DNA of 64,000 nucleotides from Zygnema cylindricum (GCA_037447655.1 JBBHKE010003077.1:18696-82695), one strand, 5' to 3'; counted from the first letter of the stretch, positions 23,312-34,429 are shown. Numbers and translations: made by a program. Notes: a model not told the origin generated them from the sequence alone.

Positions 23312-26300
23312 CTAGTCTAATTTTAATTTCTCTTTTAATCCACATTTTTCTCTAAAATACTTTAGCTTGGGAGACGGTAAAGGCTTTGTCATCATATCAG
23401 CCACCATTTCCCCATCTCTTCTATATACCAAATTCACAATTTTATTTTCCACTTTTTCCCTCACAAAGCTCAATCTTATATCCATATGCTTAGCTTTGAA
23501 ATTGTGTTTTGGATTGGTTGTTTTGGATTGGATTGGTTGGATCACCCATATGAGCTCTTTCACAGCAAAACAAGAGGCCATGTACTCACCCTCCATAGTG
23601 GACTGAGCAACAACCTTTTGTTGCTTGCTGCTCCAACAACAAGCACCTTCCCCCACATACAATACATACCCAGAAGTACATCTTCTCATATGTGCATCAC
23701 CATAACTGGCATCACTCCAAGTATTGATTTCAGTGTGCTCCCCCTCCCAAATGCAACCATAGATCCCTAGTTCCCACCAGGTATCCATTACTCTCTTGGC
23801 TGCCTCCTAGTCTCTCTTTCTAGGATCATTATGACTCCTACTGAGGACTCCAACTGCTGCAGCTATGTCAGGTCTAGTACAATTCATAAAGTAAATCAGA
23901 CTTCCTACAACCTGTCTGTAGGGAATAAACTTCATAAACTGCCTCTCTTCAAGACTCATATGATCATCTAACATTATCACTCCTCCTTCTTCACTTCCAT
24001 CACTTACTTTCTTCAAGTCCATGGGAGTGGTACAACTGTTTGCATTCTCCATCTGGAATTTCTCCAACATATTTCATATAGCCTCTTTCTGTGTAAGTTT
24101 GATGAACCTCTTCTTCCTATTTCTTTCCATTTGAATTCCCACAATATATTTAGCCTCTCCTAAATCCTTCATGTAAAATCTACTTCCCAGATCTTTCTTT
24201 AACCTATTTATCTTCTCCATAGACTTACTGAATACCAGCAAATCATCCACATAAATTGCAATAAAAATCACACCATTCTCATCCTCAAACATATAAATAG
24301 AATGGTTTGAACTGATCCGAATATACCCCAGACTGGTAAAAAACTCATCTAGTTTCTTATTCCATTGTGTGGGGGCACGTTTTAGTCCATATAAGGACTT
24401 TATAAGTCGGCAGACTTTGCTTTCCTCTCCTTCTTCTACAAAACCCTCTGGTTGCCACATGAAGATCTCTTCCTCTAGTTCACCGTTGAGGAAGGCGGTT
24501 TTGATATCCATCTGGTGAATTTCCATGTCTTTCGCTGCTGCTCGACTAAGGAGAATCCTTATAGATGGGAATCGAACTACCGGAGCAAAGGTCTCCTCGT
24601 ACTCTATCTCTTCTTTTTGAGTGAACCCTTTTGCCACCAGCCGAGCCTTAAATATCTCAATGGTGTTATCTGGATTCAATTTCAGTTTAAATACACATTT
24701 ACACCCAATGGGTTTTCTATCTAGTGGAAAGTCTACCAGCTCCTAAGTATTTGGCTCCAGGATTGAAGCCATCTCATCATTTATGGCTGTGACCCACCTT
24801 TCTTTCTCCGGACTGTCCATTACCTCCGAGTATGACTGAGGCTCATCTGGATGAGAAAGCTTTGTTACCTAGCAAGCAGCCTGTTTTCCTTAAAGCCTTT
24901 TGCTTCTCCTATGTCCTTCCTCAAAGTCTGAAGCTGGAATGGAGGGAAGTCTTAAATTCCTCCGATCTGTCTCATCAGCTCCCCTATCCATGGGAACCGG
25001 TTCTGACTCCTCTTCCTCAAAAGGTGTAGGAATATGAGGAGATTCTGGTATATCTCCCCCATCTTTTATCTCCCTTGGATCTGCAATCATGTTTTCACTA
25101 GTGTCTCTTTTGGGAAGATCTAAGTCCTCACTCTCGGACTCAAAGCTGATTCTGATTTTCTTAGTGTATTTGAAGGGATCAAAAGACTTCAATTCATCCA
25201 TGACAACTAGATGATTTACCAGAATGATATCTTGTTAAGCCAAGTCATAGAGTGTATAACCCTTGACATCCTCATCTCATCCCACAAAATATCTCGGTTT
25301 CCCTTTAGCATCTAGTTTCCAATTTTTCTTATCTGTGTCAAGAATGTAAACTTGACTACCAAATACTTTCAAGTGGGAAACATTCGGTTTCTTTCCAACC
25401 CACCTCTCATAAGGGGTCATTCCTTTAACAGCTGTGGTGAGGACTCTATTTTTGATGTAGTTAGCACAGTTCATGGCCTCTTCCCAAAATCTTCTTCCTA
25501 TTTTCTTATCTGCCAACATGCAGCACACACTATCTCCCAAAGTCCGGTTTAGCCTCTCAGCTACCCCGTTTTGTTCTGGATTATTCGGTACAGTTTTCTG
25601 ATGCTCAACTCCCTCATCCCTCAAATAATCCTCAAACTGGTTAGAGGTGTACTCTCCCCCATTATCACTCCTTATTCTCTTAATGGTGGTTGCGTGCAAC
25701 TTCTCACTCCAAGCTTTGTATTCTTTAAAGTATTTTGGTGTTTCAGACTTTGTTTTCAAGAAGTAGACTCTAGAATATCTGGACCAATCATCGGTAATTG
25801 TCAACATATACCTCTTTCCTCCAACCGAAGGCACCCTTGCTGGTCCCTAGATATCTGTGTGGACCAGATCTAGTACTTTCTCACCTCTATATGTGGCAGT
25901 TTTGGGAAAGGGAAGTATATGAGCCTTACCTTGGGCACAGCCACTACGGTCATCCATCATCTCATTATCCCCAAACTGAATGCCCTCTACTACACCCAGC
26001 TTCTTCATTTCCCTCAGTCTATCAAAATGCACATATCCCAAACGCTTATGCTAGATCATCAAGCTTGAAACACCACCATAGTAAGCACTCTTCTTTTCAT
26101 TACTCATGTTAAGCCTAAACATTCATTGGCTACCCTTATCAGCTGTGAAGTCGACTTCATCTCCATGCTTAGCTGTAAAGACTCCCTTTCTAGTGAAGGT
26201 ACCAAAATCCTTGTCATCTAATACAGAAGTAGACACAAGATTATTACTCAACTGAGGAATGTAGAGCACATCTAAGAAGGTGAGAATAGAGGTCTTATTC

Positions 26301-27597
26301 TCCACTAAGACTTTCAGATCTACAGTTCCCACTAGATCTGTGGTAACTACTCTCCCATCCCAATACTCTATTTCCACAGTAGGGATCTTTCTTAACTTAG
26401 TAAAGAGGTGCCTGTCACGACACATATGCATGGATGCACCTGAGTCGATGATCCATCCCACCTCTGGTTCTTCCCGAATGGCTCCAAGGGCACACTTCTG
26501 TTTTCGAGGGATCTCCTTCTCCTCTAGATTCTCGTCAAGAAGGAGCTCCCCATCCTCCTCCTTGGAGGACTCGTCCTCCTCGATCTCTCTTTTCACTTGT
26601 GTGACCACAAGTGCTTTCTTCTTCCCTCCGGAAGAACTATCTCCACGATTTTTTTGGAGCCTCAACTCCGATAGCTTGATGCAATCAGCTATGAAGTGCC
26701 CCGGCCTTTTGGAGAAATGACAAAGGCCCTTTGGAGTCTTCGGTTCTCCAGATTGACCTTTTTCCCCTTTGAAGCTGTGGTACGGCTTCTTAAAATCCTT
26801 CCTTCACCGGGAAGTTCTGGCAGCCAGAGCTTGAACGCTCTTTCCTCCTCTTCGGATCTCAATAGTGTTTTCCTGTACAAGTATCATTCAAACCACGATG
26901 CTCCACTTCCAAGCACTATCATCCATTTTTTGCACTCGGTACACTATATTTTCATACTCCTCCGGCAACTTCATGATGAGATTGTTTGCTTTCATCTTCA
27001 TAGTGCCTGTCCATCCGGCACTCTCCATCTCCATGTATAGACAAGAGAGATTGGTGCAATAGTCCAACATCTTTCCTCCTTTGAAAGTGTAACTGATCAG
27101 CCTTTGCTCAGCCAGCTAAAGCTCCTGAATGGTGCCAGCTCTTAAGATCTCCACTAAGGTCATCCACAACTCCTCAGCCTTGAAGATTTGAAGGTGAGAG
27201 GTTGCCAACGCTTAGGTGAGGTGCCTCAAAATGGAGTGCCTTGCATTCATGTTGGTGTACTCCCACATCTGAATGTGGTTTTCCTCGGTCTTCACGGCTA
27301 CTGCTCCAAGTGCCATGGCAATTGGAGTGAGAGGTGTCTCCTTTCCTTTCCCATTTTCGGACACACTGCTGTCCCCATCATCTGTCTCCTGCGTTGGAGC
27401 AGATCCTGCTGCAGAAAGCCTCACTCCTCCAAACCCTGGTGGAGTTCCTTGGGATTCACTTGTCCACTAACAATTTCCCAGTATCGTTTCTCACATAGTG
27501 CCCCTGTTATCATAGCTTCCCAGTAAATGAATCCAGATCCGTTGAATATGGGTACCCTAGAGGGTGGGCCCAAAACTTGCAATTCTGTGTCCTCCAT
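23312..27597 (-). pseudogene. copia gag-pol of C4, broken
   Basis: Gag begins MEDTELQ at 27597 inside the 5' LTR, runs through the primer-binding site as LGPPSRVPIF and has a knuckle CHFSKRPGHFIADC with the second Cys changed to Ser (about 26710). Protease: GWIIDSGASMHMC (about 26440). Integrase: a GKAHILPFPK zinc region, VHTDI, then a TAG where Trp belongs (25845), SDNGGEY and EQNGVAE. Reverse transcriptase 24679-24074: HQMDIKTAFLNGELEEE, SLYGLKRAPTQW and YVDDLLVFS. TGA for Gly at 24073. RNase H 23788-23312 has SDASYGD and MEGEYMA, but an internal deletion after VKELIWV removes the CDNQ block. Hence inactive. Confidence 0.92.
27562..27577 (-). other. primer-binding site of C4
   Basis: Minus strand AGTTTTGGGCCCACCC, directly inside the 5' LTR. 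It corresponds to AGTTATGGGCCCACCC of C5 (one change) and is translated as (V/L)(M/L)GPPS in Gag. Confidence 0.7.
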
Positions 27598-27791
27598 TTG
27601 GACCAAGAATGAGGAAGCCTCTAGGTAGTTTTTGACTAACCCACTTTCAAGGAGAGCAATTGCTATCCTAGGAGATAAATAGATAATGTGACTGCACCCC
27701 TGTGCAGTCTCGACTCCCTTGAGTCCATAGCAAAAGGAATCACTGAAAACGCCTTACCAAACGATTAATTATCAAGCGGCAAAGATGCCAA

Positions 27792-27799
27792 TATTTATA
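27792..27799 (-). promoter_or_regulatory. TATA box of C4 5' LTR
   Basis: Minus strand GTATAAATATTGGCATC, about 195 bp before the gag ATG and conserved in every C LTR here. ATTGG (inverted CCAAT) and several GTAC motifs lie 80-180 bp upstream. Confidence 0.55.
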
Positions 27800-28321
27800 C
27801 AAGCTTGTTGGGAGAGAGGCGGCTACCTCCTCAATCCACTAAGTCCCAAACCCTCTCACAACCCCTATCTTCTAAAATACGAACCAATCAGAAGACTGTA
27901 TAGTACAAAAAAGTACCATGGCTGACGTACTTTTTGTACGGCCTGTGTACGACAAGGCCATGGAATGGACGCCTGTCTCTTCCGGACTTATCCTCACGCT
28001 CCCCAGGATTTCGGCTTCCCAATGACATATTGCCAAGTGTCGCCAGGTAATGTTACATCCGCAAACCGCCAAAGCGGTCATTCCATGATCTCGACGATGA
28101 TGTGAGCCGTCGGATCTTAAGTCGGTTTTAGTTCCCAGCCGTTCAAAACAAATGTCCGGTACATTTGTTTCGTGAGCACTTAATTTTCCAACTAGTTTCT
28201 ATGTATCCTATTTGTAATTCCGTTAATCAGATTAGTCGTCTATCTATTGTATAAATACCTATCGAACCCTATGTATCCTAACGAACTACTACGACAGACT
28301 GGTAAGGGTTGACGACTACGC

Positions 28322-28399
28322 CTCGCCCTACTGGTCGGAGGTTCGAGTCCTGCCGAACTCAACCTCTTGGTTGAGAGTGACTTAGGTCACTCTTAAGCC
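28322..28399 (+). other. antisense B-box hairpins in C LTR
   Basis: On the strand opposite to the LTR: GGTCGGAGGTTCGAGTCC, a textbook Pol III B box with most of a T stem, followed by stem-loops CTCAACC...GGTTGAG and GAGTGAC-TTAG-GTCACTC. The same block occurs at 39360, 51780 and 60070 and, inverted, at 30100-30160 and 43040-43090. A box and acceptor stem are not convincing, so this is not called a tRNA. Confidence 0.5.
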
Positions 28400-28571
28400 C
28401 TGCCTATGGAGCTAAGGCAGCCATGGCTCCACCGCTCTCTCTTTCCTTCAGTGACTACTACAAGTATGGGGGTCAGAGAGAGAAAGTGGAGGCAAGCTGC
28501 CTCTTTCCTTTTCTTTCTTATTTTAATTAAGACCTAGAAAACACCTCCCCTAAATCTAGTGATTTCAACAG

Positions 28572-29046
28572 TGTAATAGGGTTACAGAGTTGGGTACTTA
28601 GTGGCTAGGGCTAGGCTGCTATAGTTGCGATCCCAGTGCAGCGCAGCTGCGATTCCATACCAGCGCAGCATAGCAGCATAGCAAATTAGCGGCGTAGCAA
28701 CTTAGTAGCGCAGCAGCGCAGCATAGCAACGCCGCAGAATGTAGGTTGAGCTGTATAGTTCTAGAAGGAAGTTTTGGATAGATCTCGGTTGACCGTGAAG
28801 GTCCATGTGTACAGCTGTACACTACTAGGGTGACTAGCAGTTAGTTAAGTTAAATAATCGAGTAGACCTTGTGAATAGGGACCTCAAGTAGGTCTATACA
28901 GCGAAAGCAACCTTGTACTCTCTTTCCAGCAATAAAGTGCAACCTTATCTGTTAGTACTGTGTGCTCTTACTGTTGCTATGGGAAGATCCTTGGTATTTC
29001 CACTGTGCATTGTGACGTGTTGTGGTGTATTGTTGCCTCTGTTACT
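28572..29046 (+). repeat. solo LTR, family E
   Basis: TGTAATAGGGTTACAG at the start; matches 60687-61189 along its length, with a CAGCGCAGCTGC array at 28640-28735. Start abuts the C4 5' LTR. No element body attached. Right end is uncertain by a few bases. Confidence 0.8.
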
Positions 29047-29047
29047 T

Positions 29048-29901
29048 CATGCTTACTTAGAAAGAAACAATAGGTAATATGCTTGAGAAATTCTAGATGG
29101 AACATGTTAACAGTTGTACCACTCCCATGGACTTGAAAAAAGTAAGTGATGGGAGTGTACAAGGAAGAGTGATGACCTTAGATAATCAGATTAGTCTAGA
29201 GGAGAGAGAGTTTATGAAATCTATCCCTTATAGACAGGTCGTAGGAATTTTGATCTATTTCATGAAGTGTACCAAGCCGGACATAACGGCAACAGTTGGA
29301 GTACTCAGTAGGAGTATTAATGATCCTAAGAAGAGAGACTGGGAGGCAACCAAGAGAGTCATGAGATATCTGGTGGGAACCAGAGAGTTATGGTTGCACT
29401 TTGCGAGGGGAGCACACTGACATCACTACTTGGAGTGATGCCAGTTATGGGGACCCACCTATGAGAAGATACACTTCTGGGTATGTGTTGTATGTGGGGG
29501 AAGGTGCTTGCTGTTGGAGCAGCAAGCAACAAAAAGTTGTTGCTCAATTTACCATGGAGGCTGAGTACATGGCCTCTTGTTCTGCTGTGAAAGAGTTAAT
29601 GTGGGTCAAGTCCTTGTTGCAAGAACTGGGGTTTATGAAGAAGGGAGTGCATGAAGTGTTTTGTGATAATGAAGTTTCCATTGCAATTGCAACTAATCTA
29701 AAACATCATTTTAAGGCTAAACATATGGACATAAGATTGAGTTTTGTGAGAGAAAAAGTTGAGAATAAAATTGTGAATCTTGTATATAAATCTGATGAGG
29801 AAATGGTGGCTGATATGATGAAAAATCCAGTGCCTTCTCCTCCCAAGTTAAAATATTGTAGAGAAAAGTGTGGATTAAAACTGAAGTTAAAATTAGACTA
29901 G
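29048..29901 (+). pseudogene. RT end and RNase H of C6
   Basis: Opens inside the copia connection block (KETIGNMLEKF). Two TAG codons replace Gln at about 29056 and 29092. 29097-29400 holds IPYRQVVGILIYFMKC and the VLSRS repeat; a frameshift at about 29403 leads to 29401-29901 with TTWSDASYGD, CCWSSKQQKVVAQ, MEAEYMASC, FCDNEVSIAIA (Gln and Ala of CDNQAA lost) and the HMDIRLSFVREKV block. The extra Pro-Pro near the end and ADMMKNPV differ from the usual ADMMTKPV. Confidence 0.9.
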
Positions 29902-29914
29902 AAAATAAGGGGAG

Positions 29915-30933
29915 TGTTGAAATTATTAGATTTATAAGGTATTTTCTAGGTCTGAATTTATTAGAAAAAACAAGAAAAGTAAAAGCGCAAGCAGCCTGCC
30001 TCCACCTCTTCACTCTACCCCCCATACTTGTTGTAGTCACTGAAGGATAGAGAGGCTGGTGGAGCCATGGCCGCCTCAGCTCCATAGGCAAGACTTAAGA
30101 GTGACCTAAGTCACTCTCAACAAAAGGTTGAGTCCGACAAGACTCGAACCTCCGACCGGCAGAGCGTGGCGTATCCGTCAGCTCTAACCGGTTTGTCGTA
30201 GAAGTTCGTTGCATTACATAGGGTACGATATTTAGTTAAACAGTGAATAGAACATTAATTCAATTAACGTAACTGCGAAAATGAAATATAGAGACATACC
30301 AGATTCAATGCGTACACCAAATCCGCCGCACGAAATAAATGAGTCGGACATTTATTTCAACGACGTACATTAAACGCCGGTCTTCATCCAACGGCGCCTA
30401 TCGTCGCCGAGGTCTCGGAATGGTCACTTTGGCTGTTTTCGGTCGTGGCGTGACGTGGTGTGACCTAGCGATACGTGACAGGATTGAATTGAGTAGCGGG
30501 GATATCGGACGACATACGGACGAGTCATATGACGACACGCGTCTACTCCGTGGCCTTCTCGTACAGAGGCCGTACATAAAGTACATCGGCCACAGTACTT
30601 TTTGGTACTTTACAGTATTTTGATTGGAGCGTACTTTAGTAGATAGGGTGTGTGAGAGGGATGTAAGACTTAGAATATTTTTTAGACAGTCACCTCTCCC
30701 TTGGGAGCTTTGTATAAATTGGCATCTTTGCCGGCTCATAACTATCCGCCTGGTTGGGCGTTTTTAGAGATTTCTTTTCCTACGGACCAAGGGGAGTCAA
30801 GGCTACACAGGGGTGCAGTCGGATTGTCTGCTTGTCTGCTAGGGTAGCAGTGGTTGCCATGTAAAGTGGGCTAGTTAATAATTATCTAGAGGCTTCCTGT
30901 ATTTTGTAGTCCAATGGAGGACACAAAATTGCA
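29915..30933 (+). repeat. 3' LTR of C6 (1019 bp)
   Basis: TGTTGAAATTATTAG to GACACAAAATTGCA. The last 20 bases encode MEDTKLQ, the gag start. The antisense B-box block is at 30100-30160. Confidence 0.9.
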
Positions 30934-31994
30934 AAAACCATATGGGGGAACAATCATCCACTAAAATAACACGAAACAATGAAACAACAAACTAAATCGT
31001 ATCACGCGACGCAAGAAGAACCAAAAAAAAAAGACAAACAAAATAGATAACTGCAATACAACCTTGATCACATAACAATAACGAAAGAAACAAATGAAAA
31101 TAATAAGAAAAAAAGAAAAAACATCAGACTTAACTAGGATTCAACCATCTTAGTCTTAAGACCCAAGAGGTTGGAACAACATGATTATCAGCTCGATGGT
31201 TGACTAACGCTACAACCACGTATTTTCATTTATATTTTTTAACAGTTAAAATATGTTGATTACTTTAAATACTTATATATATATGTATATATATATATAT
31301 ATATTAAATACAACACAAATACTTTAACTACTTTCATCTTAGTCTTAAGACCCAAGAGGTTGGAACAACATGATTATCAGCTCGATGGTTGACTAACGCT
31401 ACAACCACGTATTTTCATTTATATTTTTTAACAGTTAAAATATGTTGATTACTTTAAATACTTATATATATATGTATATATATATATATATTTTAAATAC
31501 AACACAAATACTTTAACTACTTTGTTTCAGTGATACTTGATTACTTTGTTTTTTTCTATATGACCAACATTACATACATTGACTTTTTTTTCTTTTTATG
31601 AAATACAATACAAATACTTTGAATACTTTGTTTTGGCGATAAATTGAATATTTTTTTTTATGATGTTTCTTGCAAGTAAGCAAGTATTACTTATATTTTT
31701 GTTTATGTGGAAAAACATGACAAATGCTTTATTTTTTAAATCCTAAAAAATTTTAGTGACTAAAAAAAAATCTAAAATCCTAAATTGGGTATTAATCACA
31801 CCCCTATAAACCTTTAATCACGTAACAATAATGTTCTAATCAAGCCCCTAAAACCCTTACACACGTATCTTTGAGAAAAATAATATATATTTGTATATAT
31901 AAATATATAAAATATATATAAAAAACTCACCGACCAATCAGAGGACAGGATTCACTATTCCATCACTGCTCTGAAAAGGCAGCCACGGTCTCCC
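30934..31994. other. AT-rich intergenic DNA
   Basis: No convincing coding frame. Holds a 189-bp tandem duplication (31146-31523), runs of TATATA and poly-T. 30934-31140 is A/C-rich like 1220-1400. Confidence 0.6.
31146..31523. repeat. 189-bp tandem duplication
   Basis: Two almost identical copies (31146-31334, 31335-31523), each ending in a TATATA run and AAATACAACACAAATACTTT. The near-identity implies a recent duplication or an assembly slip at the microsatellite. Confidence 0.85.
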
Positions 31995-32188
31995 ACTTCC
32001 TCCCCCTATCTACTTACCTCTCCCCTCTCTACCTCTCCTCTCTCTACCTCTTCGCTCTCACTCTCTCCCTCTCCCTCTTCTCTCCCTCTCTCTTCTTCTC
32101 TTCTCTCCTCCCTCCCTCTCTCTCTCACTCTCTCTCTCCCACTCCCTCTCTCCCTCTCTCTCTCCTCAACTACCTCACCTCCCAGACT
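31995..32188. repeat. CT-rich microsatellite
   Basis: Imperfect (CTCTCC)n/(CT)n tract. The Arg-Glu-rich minus-strand frame across it is an artefact of the repeat. Confidence 0.85.
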
Positions 32189-32302
32189 AGGAACTTGAAC
32201 TTCCATGCTCTCCCTCCCCAAATTAGAAACTACCACATAGGCGCCAGGAACTTGAACTTCCATGCTCTCCCTCCCCAAATTGGAAACTGCCACATAGGCG
32301 CC
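32189..32302. repeat. 57-bp tandem repeat, two units
   Basis: Units 32189-32245 and 32246-32302 differ by two or three bases; on the minus strand each encodes GAYVxVSNLGRESMEVQVP. No known domain. Confidence 0.85.
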
Positions 32303-32394
32303 AGCTGGCACACCACCACCATTCGTGGGAGCCTCAATCAACACGCTACTTGTCCCTTCCGCCTCATTCTCCTCCTTCCACTCCTCTCTCCCCT

Positions 32395-32668
32395 CCTCTC
32401 TCCTCTCCTCTCTCCTTTCGTCCTCCGATGACAATGGACTCCACAGGAATATCGTATCCTCGAAGTTTGGTAACGACGATACGGAAAAAAATATGAATGA
32501 GATATTTCCACTTTGTTGTCCAAATCGGCATGACCCACCTGGCAAGACAACTAGTAGGAATCTGTGAGCCGCAAGCTCCCTCAAACTTGCCGGTCCAAAA
32601 ATTGCAAGTTGGGAGACATCCGGACTTCCAAGTGGTAGAGGGAGAGTGGCCCGAGGTCAAGGGACTAG
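32395..32668. repeat. 274-bp duplicated module, copy 1
   Basis: Identical by eye to 34137-34410, offset 1742 bp, same orientation. One plus frame (32497 onward) reads MTHLARQLVGICEPQAP then LPVQKLQVGRHPDFQVVEGE and looks like protein, but I do not recognise it. The two copies flank the CLC exons. Confidence 0.85.
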
Positions 32669-33119
32669 GGAGGGGGAGGGAGGAGAAAATGCTGGTAAGG
32701 GGAGAGGGGGGAGGGAGGAAGAATGTGTTTATTGAGGGGGAAAGGGAGAGGTATGTTGTTTAAGGGGAGAGTGAGAGGGAGAGAGAAAGGAATGCCGATT
32801 GGGGAAGGGAAGAATCTTCACCTTTTATCGCAAGCGTCATATTGAGATATCTAACACGTGTGGACAGATATAGAATATCAGTGCTAAAATTTTAAAAAAT
32901 ACAAATGCCAATAAAAATGCACTGTGGAGCGAGACACTGTGAAAATATCTGTCTTCTGAGAGATTCTCATGGGTTTTTCATGGTTTTTCTTCTAAGTTTT
33001 CTGTGGATTTTCTCTTTTTTTTCAAGATTTTTCTTTTTTTTAGTGTTTTACCTTTTTTTACGGTTTTTTCAAAGCTTTCTTAGAGTGTCTTACATTTTTT
33101 ATTAATGGTTGGTCGACAG

Positions 33120-33335
33120 GTGGCCCATCGCATGGGTCTGGAATATTACGAATCCATCAGTTACGCCGTGTTTTCCGGAACCATTTGCTGCGCCCTTTTC
33201 CACGTGGCAATAGGGGAGCCACTGGGCGGCATCTGGGAGTTCAAAGGCGATCTGGGCCGTCCATCTCCAATGCAGCTCCTGCAAGGAGTGGGATTCGGGA
33301 TCGTGGGGGCTGCAGGGGCGGTGCTGTTTTTGAAG
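33120..33335 (+). CDS. CLC-type chloride channel, internal exon
   Basis: 72 codons between an AG acceptor (TTGGTCGACAG before 33120) and a GT donor (AAG/GTGGGG after 33335). It reads GLEYYESISYAVFSGTICC, an alternating hydrophobic segment, then GEPLGGIWEF and a second membrane segment LLQGVGFGIVGAAGAVLFL. Spacing and wording resemble the middle of eukaryotic CLC channels or exchangers, which move chloride or nitrate through plasma-membrane, vacuolar or plastid membranes. Only this and the next exon are visible, so the gene is partial here: earlier exons may lie in diverged sequence or be missing, and the tract downstream is repeats. Codons are GC-rich compared with the surroundings, as expected of a real exon. 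Confidence 0.55.
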
Positions 33336-33375
33336 GTGGGGGAGAGGGAGGGAGGGAGGGAGGGAGGGAGGGGGG
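33336..33375 (+). other. G-quadruplex-type tract at intron start
   Basis: (GGGA)n run, more than four GGG blocks in a row, starting at the donor site of the CLC exon on the coding strand. Confidence 0.7.
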
Positions 33376-33876
33376 GAAGAGAGAGGGAAGGAATGGTCAC
33401 CTTGGAAGTGGGAAATTTTAAAAACAACGATTTCGCGTCATATTCGTAAAGAGAAATGCGGTTTTTGAGAAGTCTTTTCTCAGGAGGAGACAGATAGGGA
33501 GAGAGTGGGAGGGAGTGAGGGGGCTGGGGGGAAGGGGAGAGACGGAGGGAGAGAGAATAGAAATGGTCATTTTGAAAGTGGGAATTATCCGAACGTTTAT
33601 GATAAACTCTATAAGTAACATCCTATTGGTCAAATTGTGCATTTAAGATGTCTTATTTTGTGAAGTTGAGGGACAGCAAGTGAAAGAAAGTTAAGAAATT
33701 TGAAAGTGGGAACTAATTTTTAATGAGAAAATGTTATTAAATTCGAATGAGTATATGTCATTGAATTTTTAAGGAGAATGTGTTATTCAATTTAAAAGGA
33801 GAAAATGTTGTCGAATTTTGAAGGAGAATATTTGCTCATTTGGGTTTTAAATGGTTTGGGTATAATTCGGTCACAG

Positions 33877-34012
33877 GTCCACAAGGCCATAAGGTCTCTG
33901 GTGGACTTTTTTGGCCTCAAAAGGAGTCAGATTCTCTCCTCGACTTTCGCCGGATTCACTCTCGGAGTCATCGGTCTTCTCGTGCCACAAACTCTTTTCT
34001 GGGGAGAATGGG
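33877..34012 (+). CDS. CLC-type chloride channel, next exon
   Basis: Follows the 33120-33335 exon after a 541-bp intron (acceptor TCACAG/GTC; donor G/GTCAGT). It reads VHKAIRSLVDFFGLKRSQIL, then AGFTLGVIGLLVPQTLFWGE. The G-x-x-G-x-x-G-x-L-x-P-x-T-L-F-W-G-E pattern is found in algal and plant-type CLC proteins after the first half of the channel. The frame ends in a CT-rich repeat and the duplicated module, and no further CLC exon is seen. Either a long intron follows or the gene is truncated. Confidence in the family is moderate; in gene integrity, low. Confidence 0.6.
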
Positions 34013-34020
34013 GTCAGTTT

Positions 34021-34136
34021 CCTCTCTCTCTTTTTCTCTCTCTCCTCTCCTCCTCTCCTCTCTCGCTCTCCTCTCCTCTCACTTCTCTCTCTCCTCTCCC
34101 CTCTCCTCTCTCTTCTCTCCTCTCTCTCTCTCCTCT
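34021..34136. repeat. CT-rich microsatellite
   Basis: Imperfect CTCTCCTCTC tract directly after the CLC exon; like 31995-32188. Confidence 0.85.
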
Positions 34137-34410
34137 CCTCTCTCCTCTCCTCTCTCCTTTCGTCCTCCGATGACAATGGACTCCACAGGAATATCGTATC
34201 CTCGAAGTTTGGTAACGACGATACGGAAAAAAATATGAATGAGATATTTCCACTTTGTTGTCCAAATCGGCATGACCCACCTGGCAAGACAACTAGTAGG
34301 AATCTGTGAGCCGCAAGCTCCCTCAAACTTGCCGGTCCAAAAATTGCAAGTTGGGAGACATCCGGACTTCCAAGTGGTAGAGGGAGAGTGGCCCGAGGTC
34401 AAGGGACTAG
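34137..34410. repeat. 274-bp duplicated module, copy 2
   Basis: Second copy of 32395-32668, no difference seen; diverges at 34411. It overlaps the tail of the CAT exon frame on the minus strand. Confidence 0.85.
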
Positions 34411-34429
34411 TTGAGGGAGAGCTTTGATA

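Larger units (their letters stand above)
23203..28570 (-). mobile_element. Ty1/copia element C4, 3' LTR truncated
   Basis: Minus-strand family C element. The 3' LTR is reduced to 96 bp (23203-23298) by the A-like LTR next to it; the coding region is 23312-27597 and the 5' LTR is complete (27578-28570). The polypurine tract AAAATAAGGGGAG stands at 23299-23311. Confidence 0.9.
27578..28570 (-). repeat. 5' LTR of C4 (family C, 993 bp)
   Basis: Minus strand TGTTGAAATCACTAG to GACACAGAATTGCA. It contains the gag ATG, a TATA box (27792-27799), an inverted CCAAT box with GTAC repeats, and the antisense tRNA-like segment near 28330. Confidence 0.92.
29048..30933 (+). mobile_element. copia element C6, 3' part
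   Basis: Plus-strand family C copy truncated inside RT at about 29048, abutting the solo E LTR. It contains the end of RT, RNase H, polypurine tract GAAAATAAGGGGAG (29901-29914) and a complete 3' LTR. Confidence 0.9.

Noticed and set aside
26280-27526. Plus-strand frames over C4 (for example 26280-26720 and 27188-27526), and similar ones over C5 and D1.
   Set aside because: They are antisense shadows of gag and protease coding sequence.
28300-28400. The B-box block in C LTRs as a complete tRNA gene.
   Set aside because: The T arm is good, but I cannot find a matching acceptor stem or a proper anticodon arm. Reported only as an antisense B-box hairpin block.
31146-31230. Minus strand TAGCGTTAGTCAACC with GGTTGAATCC downstream looks like tRNA A and B boxes.
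   Set aside because: Anticodon and T stems do not pair, the spacing is about 20 nt too long, and the second tandem copy lacks the B-box-like end.
32006-32584. Long Arg/Glu-rich minus-strand frame (192 codons) and its copy at 33871-34326.
   Set aside because: Most of it is the CT microsatellite read in antisense; the rest is the duplicated module. No domain.
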